Below, in pieces: positions 11,725 through 22,321 of a stretch of 64,000 nucleotides of DNA. The DNA is from Davidsoniella eucalypti (Eukaryota > Ascomycota > Sordariomycetes > Microascales > Ceratocystidaceae): the NCBI GenBank assembly GCA_004009845.1, contig RMBW01000011.1, forward strand, positions 62,001 through 126,000, in the 5' to 3' direction. A model generated the notes under the pieces. It did no database searches. It worked only from the letters and a program-made list of their open reading frames with translations, and was not told the DNA's origin. The position numbers and the translations under genes are program-made. Position 1 is the stretch's first letter, and every line of letters begins with the position of its first letter.

Positions 11725-13157
11725 TCATGATTCCAGTGTCAAGCCTAAGCCAGAAGATGGCGACTTGATCGGCGGTACATGGTAGCGTTCTTTTAGCGTA
11801 TTAATCAGCGACCCGACAGGGTATTCCGCAGTAAAATCGTCGTGTCTAGTGCACGGCGACATTTCGAGAGGTAAGAACCATTCGGTAAAGCAGTTGCCCA
11901 TGACTTGCTCCCAGTTACGCTTGAGACCGATATTCCACGGGTTTTCGCCAGGCTCGACCTTCAGAATGGCAAATGTACGAGGCTTTCGATTAACATGTTC
12001 TTCAGAGGTCGGGTCAGTCGGGTAAAAATCTCGCGTATAGTCTAGGGGATAGGTTTTAGTGCGATAGCGTCGGTTAGAGATAGATTCGTCATCATCGACA
12101 AGAACAGCAATGTGCTGGCAAATGCCTCGCTTCATCATGTCGATGTTAGTCTCATTCATGAGAATGTAGCGTAGGCAGGTGGCAGCCATTAGGAAGCAGA
12201 AAATGCCAAAGAAGCCTGCGATTACTATGCAGGCAATGGAGACGGGATCGGGGCCATCGTCCTCAGAAAGTCGCAGTGCCAAGCCATACGCGTTGGCGGA
12301 GATAGTGACGGCGCATAGACAAAAGCAATATATGTTGAACTGGGTGAAAAACTTGAAAGCTATGCGATGTGTTAGAAGAAGCGTAGAACAAGAAGAAGCA
12401 CACCAAGAAAAATAACATACAGGTTTCAGAAACAACACCACCGACCCAAGGACAGAAATGGTCCATTTTGTAGACGCAGCGACCGAGATCGGACGAGTGA
12501 TGAGCGCGGTCCGGCTTGCGTTGAAGGCACTGTGAGCACCAGCGCGGAAGACCGTCGCTTTCGCACGAAAAGACTTCCTTTTGGTAGAACCACTCAGGCT
12601 CGGGTGTCTCTATGTCGTCGCTCTCGCGCGACGAGACTACGGTTGAAGCGGCATTACGATCACTGCGACACATGGAGAAACGAGCGGACTTGACGGCCGG
12701 TTGAGAAAGATCGGAGTCGACCATGCTAGTTAGGGGGACTACTCCGGGGTTGATAGTGACGACGAAGAAGGTGCGTAGATAGCAGATTGCGGTGAACAGC
12801 AGAAAGAAGAAGAAGAGGACGAGATGGACGATAGCGGCAACATGGTCGTGACGGCGGCGAATAAAGTAGTTTACTGAACGTGAGAGAGTTAGAAACGGAA
12901 GTCTATAGTGTTGTGTTGCCTTTCAAAGGGCGTAATGAAGCCTATAACGTACTGCAGTTGTGGAAAACGGCGGCGTAGATGCCGAAAGCAACAATGCCAA
13001 TGATAACGAATGGCACAATGCGAGTCAGCCATTTGGCCTGACATCGCGTCTGTGAGAGACGCTTTTCAGCGTCAGATTGCGAATTGGAGTTGTTGTTGAC
13101 TGACATCATGTCTGCATTCTGGAGGAGTTCGTATTTAGGCGATGGGATAAAATCCAT
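11725..13157 (-). CDS. PFA5: Protein S-palmitoyltransferase, PFA5-like (DHHC family with DHFC motif)
   Basis: Three exons, 13157-12953, 12873-12421 and 12359-11725, encode 430 residues. The enzyme attaches palmitate to cysteines of membrane-associated proteins. Membrane segments: IVPFVIIGIVAFGIYAAV in exon 1; a Leu/Phe-rich helix (HLVLFFFFLLFTAICYL) in exon 2; two more in exon 3. The cysteine-rich domain contains WCSQCLQRKPDRAHHSSDLG followed by RCVYKMDHFCPWVGGVVSET, with Asp-His-Phe-Cys in place of the usual DHHC. PFA5 proteins characteristically carry DHYC, so an aromatic third position fits that subfamily. A C-terminal PaCCT-like segment (ENPWNIG...NWEQVMG) follows. All three introns keep phase. 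The exon-2/3 junction restores VSETSFKFF, typical of PFA5. Confidence is high for the family and good for the PFA5 assignment. Confidence 0.9.
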
Positions 13158-16150
13158 GCGACAAAACGAAACAGAAAAACGCCAGAAAAAACACAAACAA
13201 ACGAAAGTATGCGACACAGGTGATGTGTAGCAACTAAGTGAGGGCTAACTAAGCAGAGAGCAGAGCTGATAGAGAGGCCCACTAAGCTTAAAGCGCTGTG
13301 TTCTTATTTGTCGCGAAGCTAGCTGCTCCTGAATATTCCTACGAGCTTTGTGTTTGTAATTGTTGTGTCGTATTTTGTTATCGAATTGACCGGTTGAACG
13401 AGAGGAAAAGACGAGCGGCAGATATTTGGCGGTATCGAATGGTAAGCAGAAGAAAGAAGAATAAACAAGCTAGGTAACAAATACTATTATTTTTTTATAA
13501 AGGGTAAATATAGTCAAGAGATACAATAATACAATGCTTAAGTGAGAAAGAGCGAGGAGGAAACTTCTTGTTACGAATTGCGTGGGGAGAACGGCAGGCC
13601 TAGAAACGAAGCTGGTCGGCAATTACCAACACGGCGTAACGAACAATGGGAAGGAAGGAAGGAGATTATGGGGGGAAGCACAAAGGAAGTTGCGACAGGA
13701 CGGGTAGAACAGTTAATAAATGAAAACAATGCAAGCAACTAACTAGGAAGGACGGCAATTACCAACAATTGGAAAATGTAGAATCTGGAAAACAAGATAC
13801 CAACTGCAGTAGTGACTCTTTTCCTAGTTCTACAACTACTATTACTCCCAATTGCTTCTACATCTAGATATGATTGGCCCCTATATCCCGTTTAACTAGG
13901 AAACAATGTTTCTGCTTTACATACACAAGTCTAAGCGCTTGAATTTCGGATACTTTTCCTTGTTCTTCACGTGAATAGACAATTTTGTAAATATAATTAA
14001 CGGTAGGATGCAAATAGGAGCGTGAATGGTGAATTGGAAGAATGCTGTGCCAAGGCCTGTCGCCAACTCATTGTAGGCTGTCATAGAGACTGTAGAGGGA
14101 TGAATCGCCCAAACCAAATCGCATTGCTTGCATTGGCTGCCATGAGATCATGCGACGGAAACTAATTGTTTCTGCAAGATCCTGACATCGTAGCCTTCTT
14201 GTATTGTTGACCAGAATTTCGATAAACAATCCAACCCACCCACCCATTCCATCTCATTGCTACCAAATCGCTGTCATTCTTGCTCATCCAAGTCACATTT
14301 GTTTGCAGGCTCATGTCTCAATCAACCCAAGTCGGTTAATCAGATTGTTCTTATTATCACAGATGTTTACTACATCATATGCATCTAGCCTGCCTATAAT
14401 CATGAACAGAAAAGATAAGGCGCCTTGACCTCATATCCCTAGAAGCTTCTTTCATATGCTCTCACTGCATCAAAGCAAAGACAGGATTTAGGCAAGACCT
14501 CTCTCGTTTGCTTAGGCAATACCGAGGCGATGAGTGAACGACAAGGGTTGTGACGATCGCACTATTTATCTTTCTCTCTCCGATGTGAAATCCGGTCACT
14601 GGTTGTGATTCTTTCATGTCACATTGTCGTCTACTTCGATATATCATCATAAAATCTCCGACTTTGTGCTATAGTACCTGTACCTCTAGCCATCTGGGCC
14701 TTATTAGTGCTCGACCTCTTTCATATTATTTTGATAAAGTCTACACATACACTTGTTCGTACTTTGTATAGGTTTTGCCTTGGAAAGCAAGCTGCCGATA
14801 TAACAGTGGCAGCAACGGTGTAGCAACGCCTGCAAGCACTTCTGGTTTTGACAGTAGCCAGTTACTTTAAACATCCAACCCTGCCCTTTACCAGCACATA
14901 ACGGTACATATGTATATGTCCACTACTTTATTATTGTGCACAGATCATGCTGTTTTTCACTTCCTCCTGCATAAAAACTAGGAGGCCTAGTAGAATCAAA
15001 ACTCCCCCTTGTTCAGGAACACAAGCAAGCATCACATCAGTGCACCTGCATTGCTCCACTCTTCAGTAGGGTAGGCAAACAGCCTTGTTCATCCTGATAA
15101 ACAGCCTAGATCTTGTTTTGAGTTATCATCACATGAACACAATCGCCACTTGCGGCTTTATCCGTTTGGTAGTATGTAGTATATGTACACAGCATTACCA
15201 AGCCTGGGTAATATGCCATGATCGCTGTATAAATAGAGAACCTACTAGATATTGAGCGTGTGTTTCTACCGTTGTCAGGGCCTATACAGATCTGTTCAAT
15301 GTGAAAAAGGCAGATATAGGCTTTCTTACTAAATATATGCTGCCTTAAGTCTTATATTTTGCCTCAAGCATCTAACTTTATCCTAGACCACAACATTCCA
15401 CTTATCATAACTTACAGATTGTGCCATCGTTGATGGTATCGATATGATTCCTAGTCCTAGTATTATGACATCATTATGCAGTTCGTACGAGTTTAACATA
15501 GTGTTCCAGTGATGATGCTTAGAAACACAACCCATGCATAATGCTAAAAAGCAGTAACAACCAGGCTTCAACTATCATGTTTCCCTCGAGCTAGTTCCGG
15601 TCCTACACGAATTAAGGAACATGTCCCTGATTTCCTATTTGGGCCTTCGGTATCGCTGCTTCACGCCCTAAAATATCTCATCCAAAGCCACTTTCTAGCT
15701 GTATCATAGCCGAGAGTAACCATTAGCTCGATTTCAGCACACGATGAAGAAACCCAAGGATGAATAAGTGGTAGCTAACACCTGCCATGAGCTCACAATA
15801 CTCGGGATAGTATTCCTTTACACCCTTCGTCCTAAAACATATAACTAGTGTTGTTCGATAAGAGAATCGACAGGATGATACATTGCAGGATATATGACTC
15901 TAGTTTATAGCTAGATGGGGCTTACAAAAGTTGCATGTTAGAGGTCACCGGTGCTAATATTGGCATGTGGCTTCACTCTTTGCCTGCGTACCTTTGTATG
16001 GCCTGTTGAAGAAACATAACAGCGTAACTAACTCCTTTGGGTTCCTATTCCAGGGAATAAATGTACGAAAAAACTGCGTCAATCTAGAACAAATAGTAGT
16101 CAACAGTAATGGAGGTGCAGCATACCAGGCTTTATCACCATACCCACATC
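13158..16150. other. Gene-poor AT-rich stretch
   Basis: About 3 kb after the palmitoyltransferase start with no gene that I can support. The first 350 bases serve as that gene's promoter and leader. Short frames (for example 13917-14117 minus, with one hydrophobic segment) are not backed by splice signals or known motifs. A TATAAATAG sequence near 15226 has no open frame downstream worth calling. Confidence 0.5.
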
Positions 16151-16160
16151 TCTATAAATA
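16151..16160 (+). promoter_or_regulatory. TATA box of the 66-residue gene
   Basis: TCTATAAATA, a strong match to the eukaryotic TATA element, about 155 bases ahead of the start codon at 16312. The leader between them is CT-rich and free of upstream ATGs, as in well-expressed fungal genes. Confidence 0.6.
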
Positions 16161-16311
16161 AGAGTCAGCTCCTCTCCTCTTCTTGAAAAACAAAGCCTCT
16201 AGAAGTCTTGTCAGATACCTCTGCTAGATAACTATCAGACACTATCTTGTTCTCTCATCACCTCACCCAAGCTGGAAACATTTGACAGCAAGGCAAACCA
16301 ATTTTAGTATC

Positions 16312-16573
16312 ATGAACTCTTCTCATATTCCAATGGGACCCGGCATCCAAGCTATTCCCAAATGTCCGGTGGGTTACAAACTATTCATCAGATGTGTGAG
16401 TCACTAATAATAAAGACAACGACGACCATGTAACTCACTACTATATTCCATTCTAGGACAACTGTTCGCAAAGAAACAGCATATCTATGCCAGAAACCAA
16501 CGCCTATTGCGTATTTTTTGGCCGTAGATACGACCACACTTCCGAATGGGTGACAATCCCAAATATACAGTAG
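16312..16573 (+). CDS. Small spliced cysteine-containing protein, 66 residues, unknown function
   Basis: Two exons, 16312-16395 and 16457-16573, separated by a 61-nt intron with a GTGAGT donor and a CATTCTAG acceptor. Joined, they give an uninterrupted frame of 66 residues beginning MNSSHIPMGPGIQ and ending VTIPNIQ. There are four cysteines, at 18, 28, 31 and 46; the middle pair forms a Cys-x2-Cys (RCDNC) that straddles the splice junction, which argues that the splice is real. There is no signal peptide and no membrane segment, so the protein should be cytosolic or nuclear. The Cys pattern (x9, x2, x14) could bind a metal. A TATA box and CT-rich leader lie upstream. I do not recognise the family. 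Each exon alone is too short to stand out as an open frame. Confidence 0.65.
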
Positions 16574-16726
16574 TCAAGTCAATACGACATGTGACTATAT
16601 CACATACATATGTTATAACATATGGCTATAGATGAGAAGTTACAGTCTTATGTTTTTTAACTTATTTCAACCTGTTCTAGTTTTGGTTTGCTTTCCATTT
16701 CGTTGTTGAGGCCTGAGATATCAAAG

Positions 16727-16787
16727 TATAGAGCATAGAGTATAGAGCATAGAGTATAGAGCATAGAGTATAGAGCATAGAGTATAG
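16727..16787. repeat. Tandem repeat, 14-bp unit, four copies plus a partial
   Basis: The unit TATAGAGCATAGAG is repeated perfectly four times (16727-16782), then breaks off. It lies between the small spliced gene and the retroelement fragments. Minisatellite; no function inferred. Confidence 0.95.
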
Positions 16788-16948
16788 CGCTTTTAATGCA
16801 TATTTTTAACGTCGAGAATCTCATAATCTCGAACGCTATAGATAGTGATTAATATGTATCACTACACTATGAAATCCCATCTTATGTCTACCTGAATCAC
16901 TAAGATGATTCGGCCGGATTTGCTTCGGAACAACTTCCGTGTGATCGG

Positions 16949-17100
16949 TGATTTGATTTTGATTTGATTATATTTAACATGTACCAAAATCACCGACGCG
17001 GGTGATTTGTTTGATTTGATTTGATTTGATTATATTTAACGTCTACATAAATCACTAAGATCATACGACACCGGGTTGGCTACCGGACAGATATTTAACG
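16949..17100 (-). mobile_element. Short (ATCAA)n-tailed repeat, tandem partial copies
   Basis: Read on the minus strand, 17100-17011 is a body of about 65 bases (starting CGTTAAATATCTGTCCGGTA) ending in ATAATCAAATCAAATCAAA-type pentamer repeats. A second ATCAA-type tail with the same preceding TTAAATATA lies at 16978-16949, and a decayed body-like piece at about 16880-16925. The same body and tail recur at 24489-24574 with only a few differences. A body with variable 5' end and a short-repeat 3' tail is the form of a SINE or of a 5'-truncated non-LTR element. No coding capacity. Confidence 0.75.
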
Positions 17101-17420
17101 TTGTGCCTGTATATTAAAGTTGTTTTGGCAATTTTAATGTGTAAAAACTAGTTTGAAATGTAGCGATAAGTGCAAAGCAAAGAAAGGTAATAGTAGAGGA
17201 AACAAGAAGAGCGAAAAAAACCTTGTTACAGCTGTAGAATCATCAAAAGAAAGCAGCACCCAATCAAAACATCATTCACATGCTCCTTAGGCCAGGAAGC
17301 CCTCCTCACAATCCGCGAAATCGTCCCAAGTCCGAGGGACAGACTGGGAGTGTTGCGCCGTCACCCATGCGGCCTTCTCGAGCCACACCTCGGGTCACCC
17401 AATGGGCCTCAACTCGGGTT

Positions 17421-19100
17421 TCAGCCATCAGGATGCCCACGATTCCAGGCTGAAGTGGTCTTTGACATACGTTGTTGTAGTATCTTGAACGTAGTTTCAG
17501 ACCTCGGGTCCATCGATCCGCCCTGGGAGAACACTATGGGGTAGAACTGCTCGCCAGCTTCCAGGGGGGGGCATTTACCAATCTTAGCGTTGTAACTCTT
17601 GTTCAGAATGGTATATGCTTCCCTTGAGTAGTGTTCCCCGTGAAGGTGAAGCGTGATGATTGTCAGGTCGTAGAGCTTGCGCAATCCAACCTCCTCGAAT
17701 CCCCAATCGGCTCGTCGGCCGGAGTCTTCCTCATCGTTGTGCCTGAAGTGGGGTTCCGGGTCGCACAGGATTCCTGACTGGCGGAGAGCCTGGTGGAAGC
17801 AGTTTCGGACCATGTTGTGAAGGCGGTGAGTTGACCGGGCACGGGTAGTGGTCCGTTGGCACTTTTGGTGATGGGCCCACTTGGCAGTTTGGTGGCACTC
17901 TGGGCACGGCTTGTCCGTCATGGGGTCCGGGAGTAGGAAACGTTCACTGGTCATGCCCATAAGGAGGGAATCAGCAATGATTTGGCGTCTGCTGGTTGGC
18001 TGTATTCCCATCCATTGGCGTCCAATGAACGTCTTGTTGTCACCCAAGTCCTTCCTTTCTGCTGGTGACAGGTGGTCCCAAAGTCCATCGTACCTCATGC
18101 CGTTGAGCTCCCCCATGACTTCCTTCTGCCGCCGCAGTCCCTCCGGGCGGGTCGCTTCCGGGTTCCGGACACACTCCAAGTCGGCGTAGGCCTGGGCTGT
18201 TGCGACGGGAAAGACAGCAGAGGCTTGTTCCAGATAGGAAGGGATACCCACCCCCCCCAAGCTCATGGGCAAAGCCATGATGTCTTCGTCGAATGGGCCG
18301 GGCTCGGCCACGCCTCCGATCCACCGCATTGCATTGAGAAGGAGATTGTCGAGCGTAGACCAGATGTCCTCCAGGCCGTCGGGTCGTAGGGTTTTCATCA
18401 GGTGTCGGAGCGTTTGTTGTGTGCAAAGACGGAGGACCAGTTGGGCCTCTTGCAGAGACAACTGTTCCAGCCTGAGATGTGTGCCTGCTTGACGAACTAT
18501 GCGGTCGTAGAGAAAGCGTCGTCGGGCGGCAGTGGGGCCGAGGAAGGAGCCAAGTACCTCTATGCCGGTCGACTCACGGCAGTTCTGGATACGGAGGACC
18601 TTAGACTTGGACTGGTTGAGGGAGACCCCGATTTCCATATCTGCAAGCAAAGTGGCCGCTGTATCCGGTACGTCCGTGCATCGCCCAACCACGACAACGT
18701 CGTCGAGGTAAGCCATGACTTCCTCCCCTGGTCCCAGTGTCTCCTTCAGCTTCTCTACGAACTTTCTCATCCCCAAGCTGAAGAACAGCGGACCGAACAC
18801 ATCTCCCTGCCGAACTCCTTCAGCGGATACAAACCTGTTACCGTCGTTTGTAATGAGGATGGTCGGGTCTTCGTATGCCCATGCCGCTGCCCCCAAGAGA
18901 TCCTTCCTGTACTCTCGCACGGAGTCTGCCATCCTCCTCCTGCTCATGTTGTTGAACGCATTAGAGAAGTCTAGTTGAGTGATATACTCGTGTCCCTCCG
19001 TGTTATCGTCCTCGACGGCCTTTCTGATCAGTGCCACGATTGGCTCCGTTGATGTCCCAACTCCATGTTGGCATGGGTTGGTTTCTGTCCTTCTGGTCAT
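17421..19100 (-). pseudogene. 5'-truncated non-LTR retrotransposon: reverse transcriptase plus probable restriction-like endonuclease
   Basis: An open minus-strand frame of 559 codons covering the middle and C-terminal parts of a retroelement polyprotein. Reverse-transcriptase motifs: QHGVGTS, ITQLDFSNAFN (motif A), EGVRQGDVFGPLFFSLG (motif B) and AYLDDVVVVG (motif C, YLDD). After the thumb comes a zinc-binding-type cluster (CPECHQTAKWAHHQKC) and then RRADWGFEEVG...KLYDLTI, which resembles the C-terminal restriction-like endonuclease of R2/CRE/Utopia-type elements. No N-terminal apurinic endonuclease or RNase H is present. The NAFN and QGD variants recall the Utopia group, which targets U2 snRNA genes. 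I see no U2 sequence at the 3' flank. The N-terminal part and any 5' region are missing beyond about 19105. No stop codons inside, so the loss is recent or the frame is under little decay. Confidence 0.8.
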
Positions 19101-19945
19101 GTCTAGAGTTATCGACTACAACGTGCTTCATTTAAATGACAACAGTTTGCCAGGCTTGCCGTTGTCATGTCTCGATATATCATAACATTCTTCATAGGCA
19201 TCACCATCATTTTGGATAACTACTTAAAATAAGAACAATTACACACCAGGACTGAATCATTTTTACTTAAGCTTATATAGTTATGACGATATATCCTTCC
19301 AATCAATCATGATATCGCACACCTTATATACTAGGCTATCTCTAATACATAGCTGTCGTATCTTCTAAACTGTTATATTTCCGACACTAGTAACATTCTG
19401 CCATGGCCATCTTAAAATATGGCGAAATTCTTGTTTTATCCTAGCTGTATATAAAATAGCAGAGATTTTTGAAACTGTGTACCTATTAGTACATCCAATA
19501 TCGGCATATAGCTTGATATCTCCATAAACCATCACTTGGGTCAAAGTTAAACTAAACAGCATATATTCGATAGGTTTCGACACCAAAATTATTGTATATC
19601 CATTCTAGGCCCTCCCCTGAAAACGATGTTCTCCTATCCTCGGGACAATAGAAGCACGTGTAAAATTAATGGTAACTGTTTATTCAGGCCTTGCCGTGAT
19701 GCTTACAAGATCTAGAAATCAACGCGCAAAGAAACACAAGTAGATATTGATTATAAAGCAAGTCCTACAACTATATCTAAAACACAGAGCTGGTTGAAAG
19801 ATGACTTCCTTTGAGTGTTTCATTAAGACAGTATTCTGGGCAATTTCAAGGCTGTTTACTATGATTATCCAATTATGATACTCTATTATATTTGGTCAAT
19901 GCTTCAAAATTTGAGTTGAGTATCATGAACCACTTTTAGAGGCAT
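19101..19945. other. AT-rich spacer
   Basis: DNA between the truncated reverse transcriptase and the 3' end of the kinase-like gene. Very AT-rich with no gene seen. It marks the 5' truncation boundary of the retroelement. Confidence 0.55.
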
Positions 19946-22321
19946 TCAGCCCTGGTTATCAACTGGTTGTGGCAGGTTTGAAAACTTTGCCATATCAAAA
20001 TCAATGATCATCAGCTTCCCTGACTTGGGATCTTGTAGAATATTTCTCTCTGCAAGATCCCCATGCTCAACACCATATTCCACCATTTGAGAAGCTATCT
20101 TGTTAATGTAGTTGTAGTCTTCCTTCGACAGCGCTGTGGCAGACTCGCCAGCATAAGAAAGTAAAAGAACATGCTTATAATCATGGAACCACAGAGGAAT
20201 TCCCATCTCCAGCGTGACAAATCCAACATTAACAGGAATAGCAGTTCCTTGGAGTTTCTTGAGTTTTGAATAAGCAATCATCTCTTTTAGAAGCAGCCAC
20301 AGATCTTCATCCTCAATACCTTTTCCAACCAACGTATAGCCAAATGGGTATAATGTGAGTTTGACCAAGGACCCAACAGCGCCATATTTGTCCATATCTT
20401 CACAGCCAATGTCAAGATTATCATCCATTTGAGACTTGAGACCATTTAAGAACTGAAAACGGTTCAAGGGATGACGGCCTTGAGTATCCTCGGTAGATTT
20501 CTGGTGAAATGGGTAATTTGGGCAGTTTGGATCAATGTCCAGTTCATTGTATAAACCATAGAGACATCGATGTGTACAGTAACTAGAAAGGGGGGGGCAA
20601 GCAGTTCGTGGTTGAGGCCGAAGCATAACAATGTCGCTGGGTCGTCGTCTTGTACTATCATCTCCATCACCACTTTTTCCGGGGGTAGCTGGATGAGATC
20701 CTAAGTTTGAGCTTGAACTAGAGCCTACTTCGTCTGGTTTGTCATCTTCATACTTGAATGGTAGGGAACGAACTTGGGATCTCAGTTCCTGAATATCCTC
20801 TGAGCTGAGTTTTGGCTGTTCAAGTGATAGGAGCATCAGCGTCAGGATATAAGCAATTGGCGTCTGCTTGATACTTTCGATCTGCTTCTCAATCGTCTCA
20901 GTATCCATAGGGCCATTTACATGGTCAAGACGTGGAATACCAGAGATATCTTCACTGGGGACAGAAAGATAGTAATTGACGGTACTAGGTGTCTTTTTGT
21001 CGATAGTCAAGAAAATGAAAGATTCGCCAGTCGTGATGTATCCATAAAGAAGGCCAGAGTTGAGCATAGAATGATATACCTGTGTTATAGCACAAGCAAC
21101 AAACTGAAGTACTTGAGCATCTGTTGGCTCAGCGTTATTCGAGATACTGCTGGTACCCCCTTCTATACTTTGGTAAAAGAGAGATGGATCTGAAGTCGAA
21201 AGCTGTTCTAGAGCTTCTCGGAGCTGAGCAGCAGGGAGCTTATGAGCTGCCTTGTACTCCACAATGAACAGTAATTTTTCGATTGTATAAGGATCAGGAG
21301 GGCTCTCGGACTTTGAAGGATCTTCGGAGTTTGTAGAGACACCTAAGCCGATATTCTCGAAATAGAATGGACGAGAAGGTGCATGCGTCTTTGGTAGAGG
21401 CTCATCGGGTGCACTAGATGAAGCGGGTCTTTTTCTACTAGATCGCTGTTGATCAGAAGGCATAGTTACATGTTCGGTGTGACTGGTATTAGCACTAGTA
21501 ACACTAGTACTTTCTAGCTCGTGTGAAGACTGGGTAGACTCATTTGAAGCTTCCCGTAGCAAAACCTGGGCATGAGGTTCTAACATATTCTCAAGCTGAG
21601 AGTTCAGTGAAGCTTGGATCTGAAACAGTTCTATCAAAGAACGGTTGGCCTGTTCGTCCAATACTCTCTCCTCATATCGAATGTCTGTGGTATATCGGGT
21701 ATTAGGGTTGAATGTGACCATTTCAACATTGTCGTAGGCTTCTGTGGTCTCATCGTGACCTTTATGTTGCAGGTAGATATTTGTAGCATCCCGAACATCA
21801 TCCTCAATAAGATATCTTAAAAAAAACACGAGATTCTTCTCGCACGATTGGGAATCCATAGAAACGGTTGACTGGACACCAGCAGTTCTTTCAAAGCTTT
21901 TGAATAAAAGTTGCTGTCCAAAAAGGGATTGACACTCATTGAACTTCTCCTCGTGGACTCTTGGGAGGTCAGACCAAGGTCTAAAAAGATGTGGATATGA
22001 TCTTTTGGCAACTGAGGTAGCTCCACCCGTGGTGTGTTGGTTCTTCACCCGCTCCATCTTGAAGGTTTTGTAGTTGAGAGCATAGCAGTTATAAAGGAAA
22101 GTTATAAAAGTCGTCTTCCTAGTGAGGCGTTCGGAACGTTCAGCTCTCTGATCTGGGGCATCCTTTTCAAGTCGGAGTTGCTCGGATCTCGGATCTGAGG
22201 CTTCCTTATCGAGTAGGCTTTTCTATAAATTCAAATTAGTTATGGAATTCATTTTGTTGGAAAATGCATCTCTTGTAGAGCCACTAACCTGCTCCAGAGA
22301 TAAATTTGATAAATCCATCAT
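19946..22321 (-). CDS. Fungal nuclease-like/protein-kinase-like fusion protein (FunK1-type kinase domain)
   Basis: Two exons: a tiny first exon 22321-22289 (11 codons) and 22222-19946, joined by a 66-nt intron; 769 residues. The first exon restores a charged N-terminal helix followed by RLTRKTTFITFLYNC, typical of a large family of ascomycete accessory proteins. The middle part carries KLLFIVEYKAAHKLPAAQLR (E333, K335), resembling an E-x-K core of PD-(D/E)xK nucleases. The C-terminal part is protein-kinase-like: glycine/lysine segment GYTLVGKG, catalytic loop HGDLAERNI (H731), and DFD in place of DFG. A Ser/Thr-rich linker with basic SSRKRPASSS (a likely nuclear signal) lies between. Such architectures resemble parts of Crinkler-type effectors and fungal defence or effector proteins, but function is not known. 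Next to retroelements on both sides. The start could also be the second ATG (22318). Confidence 0.82.

Noticed and set aside
16727..16787. CRISPR-like array
   Set aside because: The 14-bp units are directly adjacent with no spacers; it is a simple minisatellite in a eukaryotic genome.
17200..17420. U2 snRNA gene at the 3' flank of the Utopia-like reverse transcriptase
   Set aside because: I looked for the conserved U2 5' region and branch-recognition sequence on both strands and did not find it.
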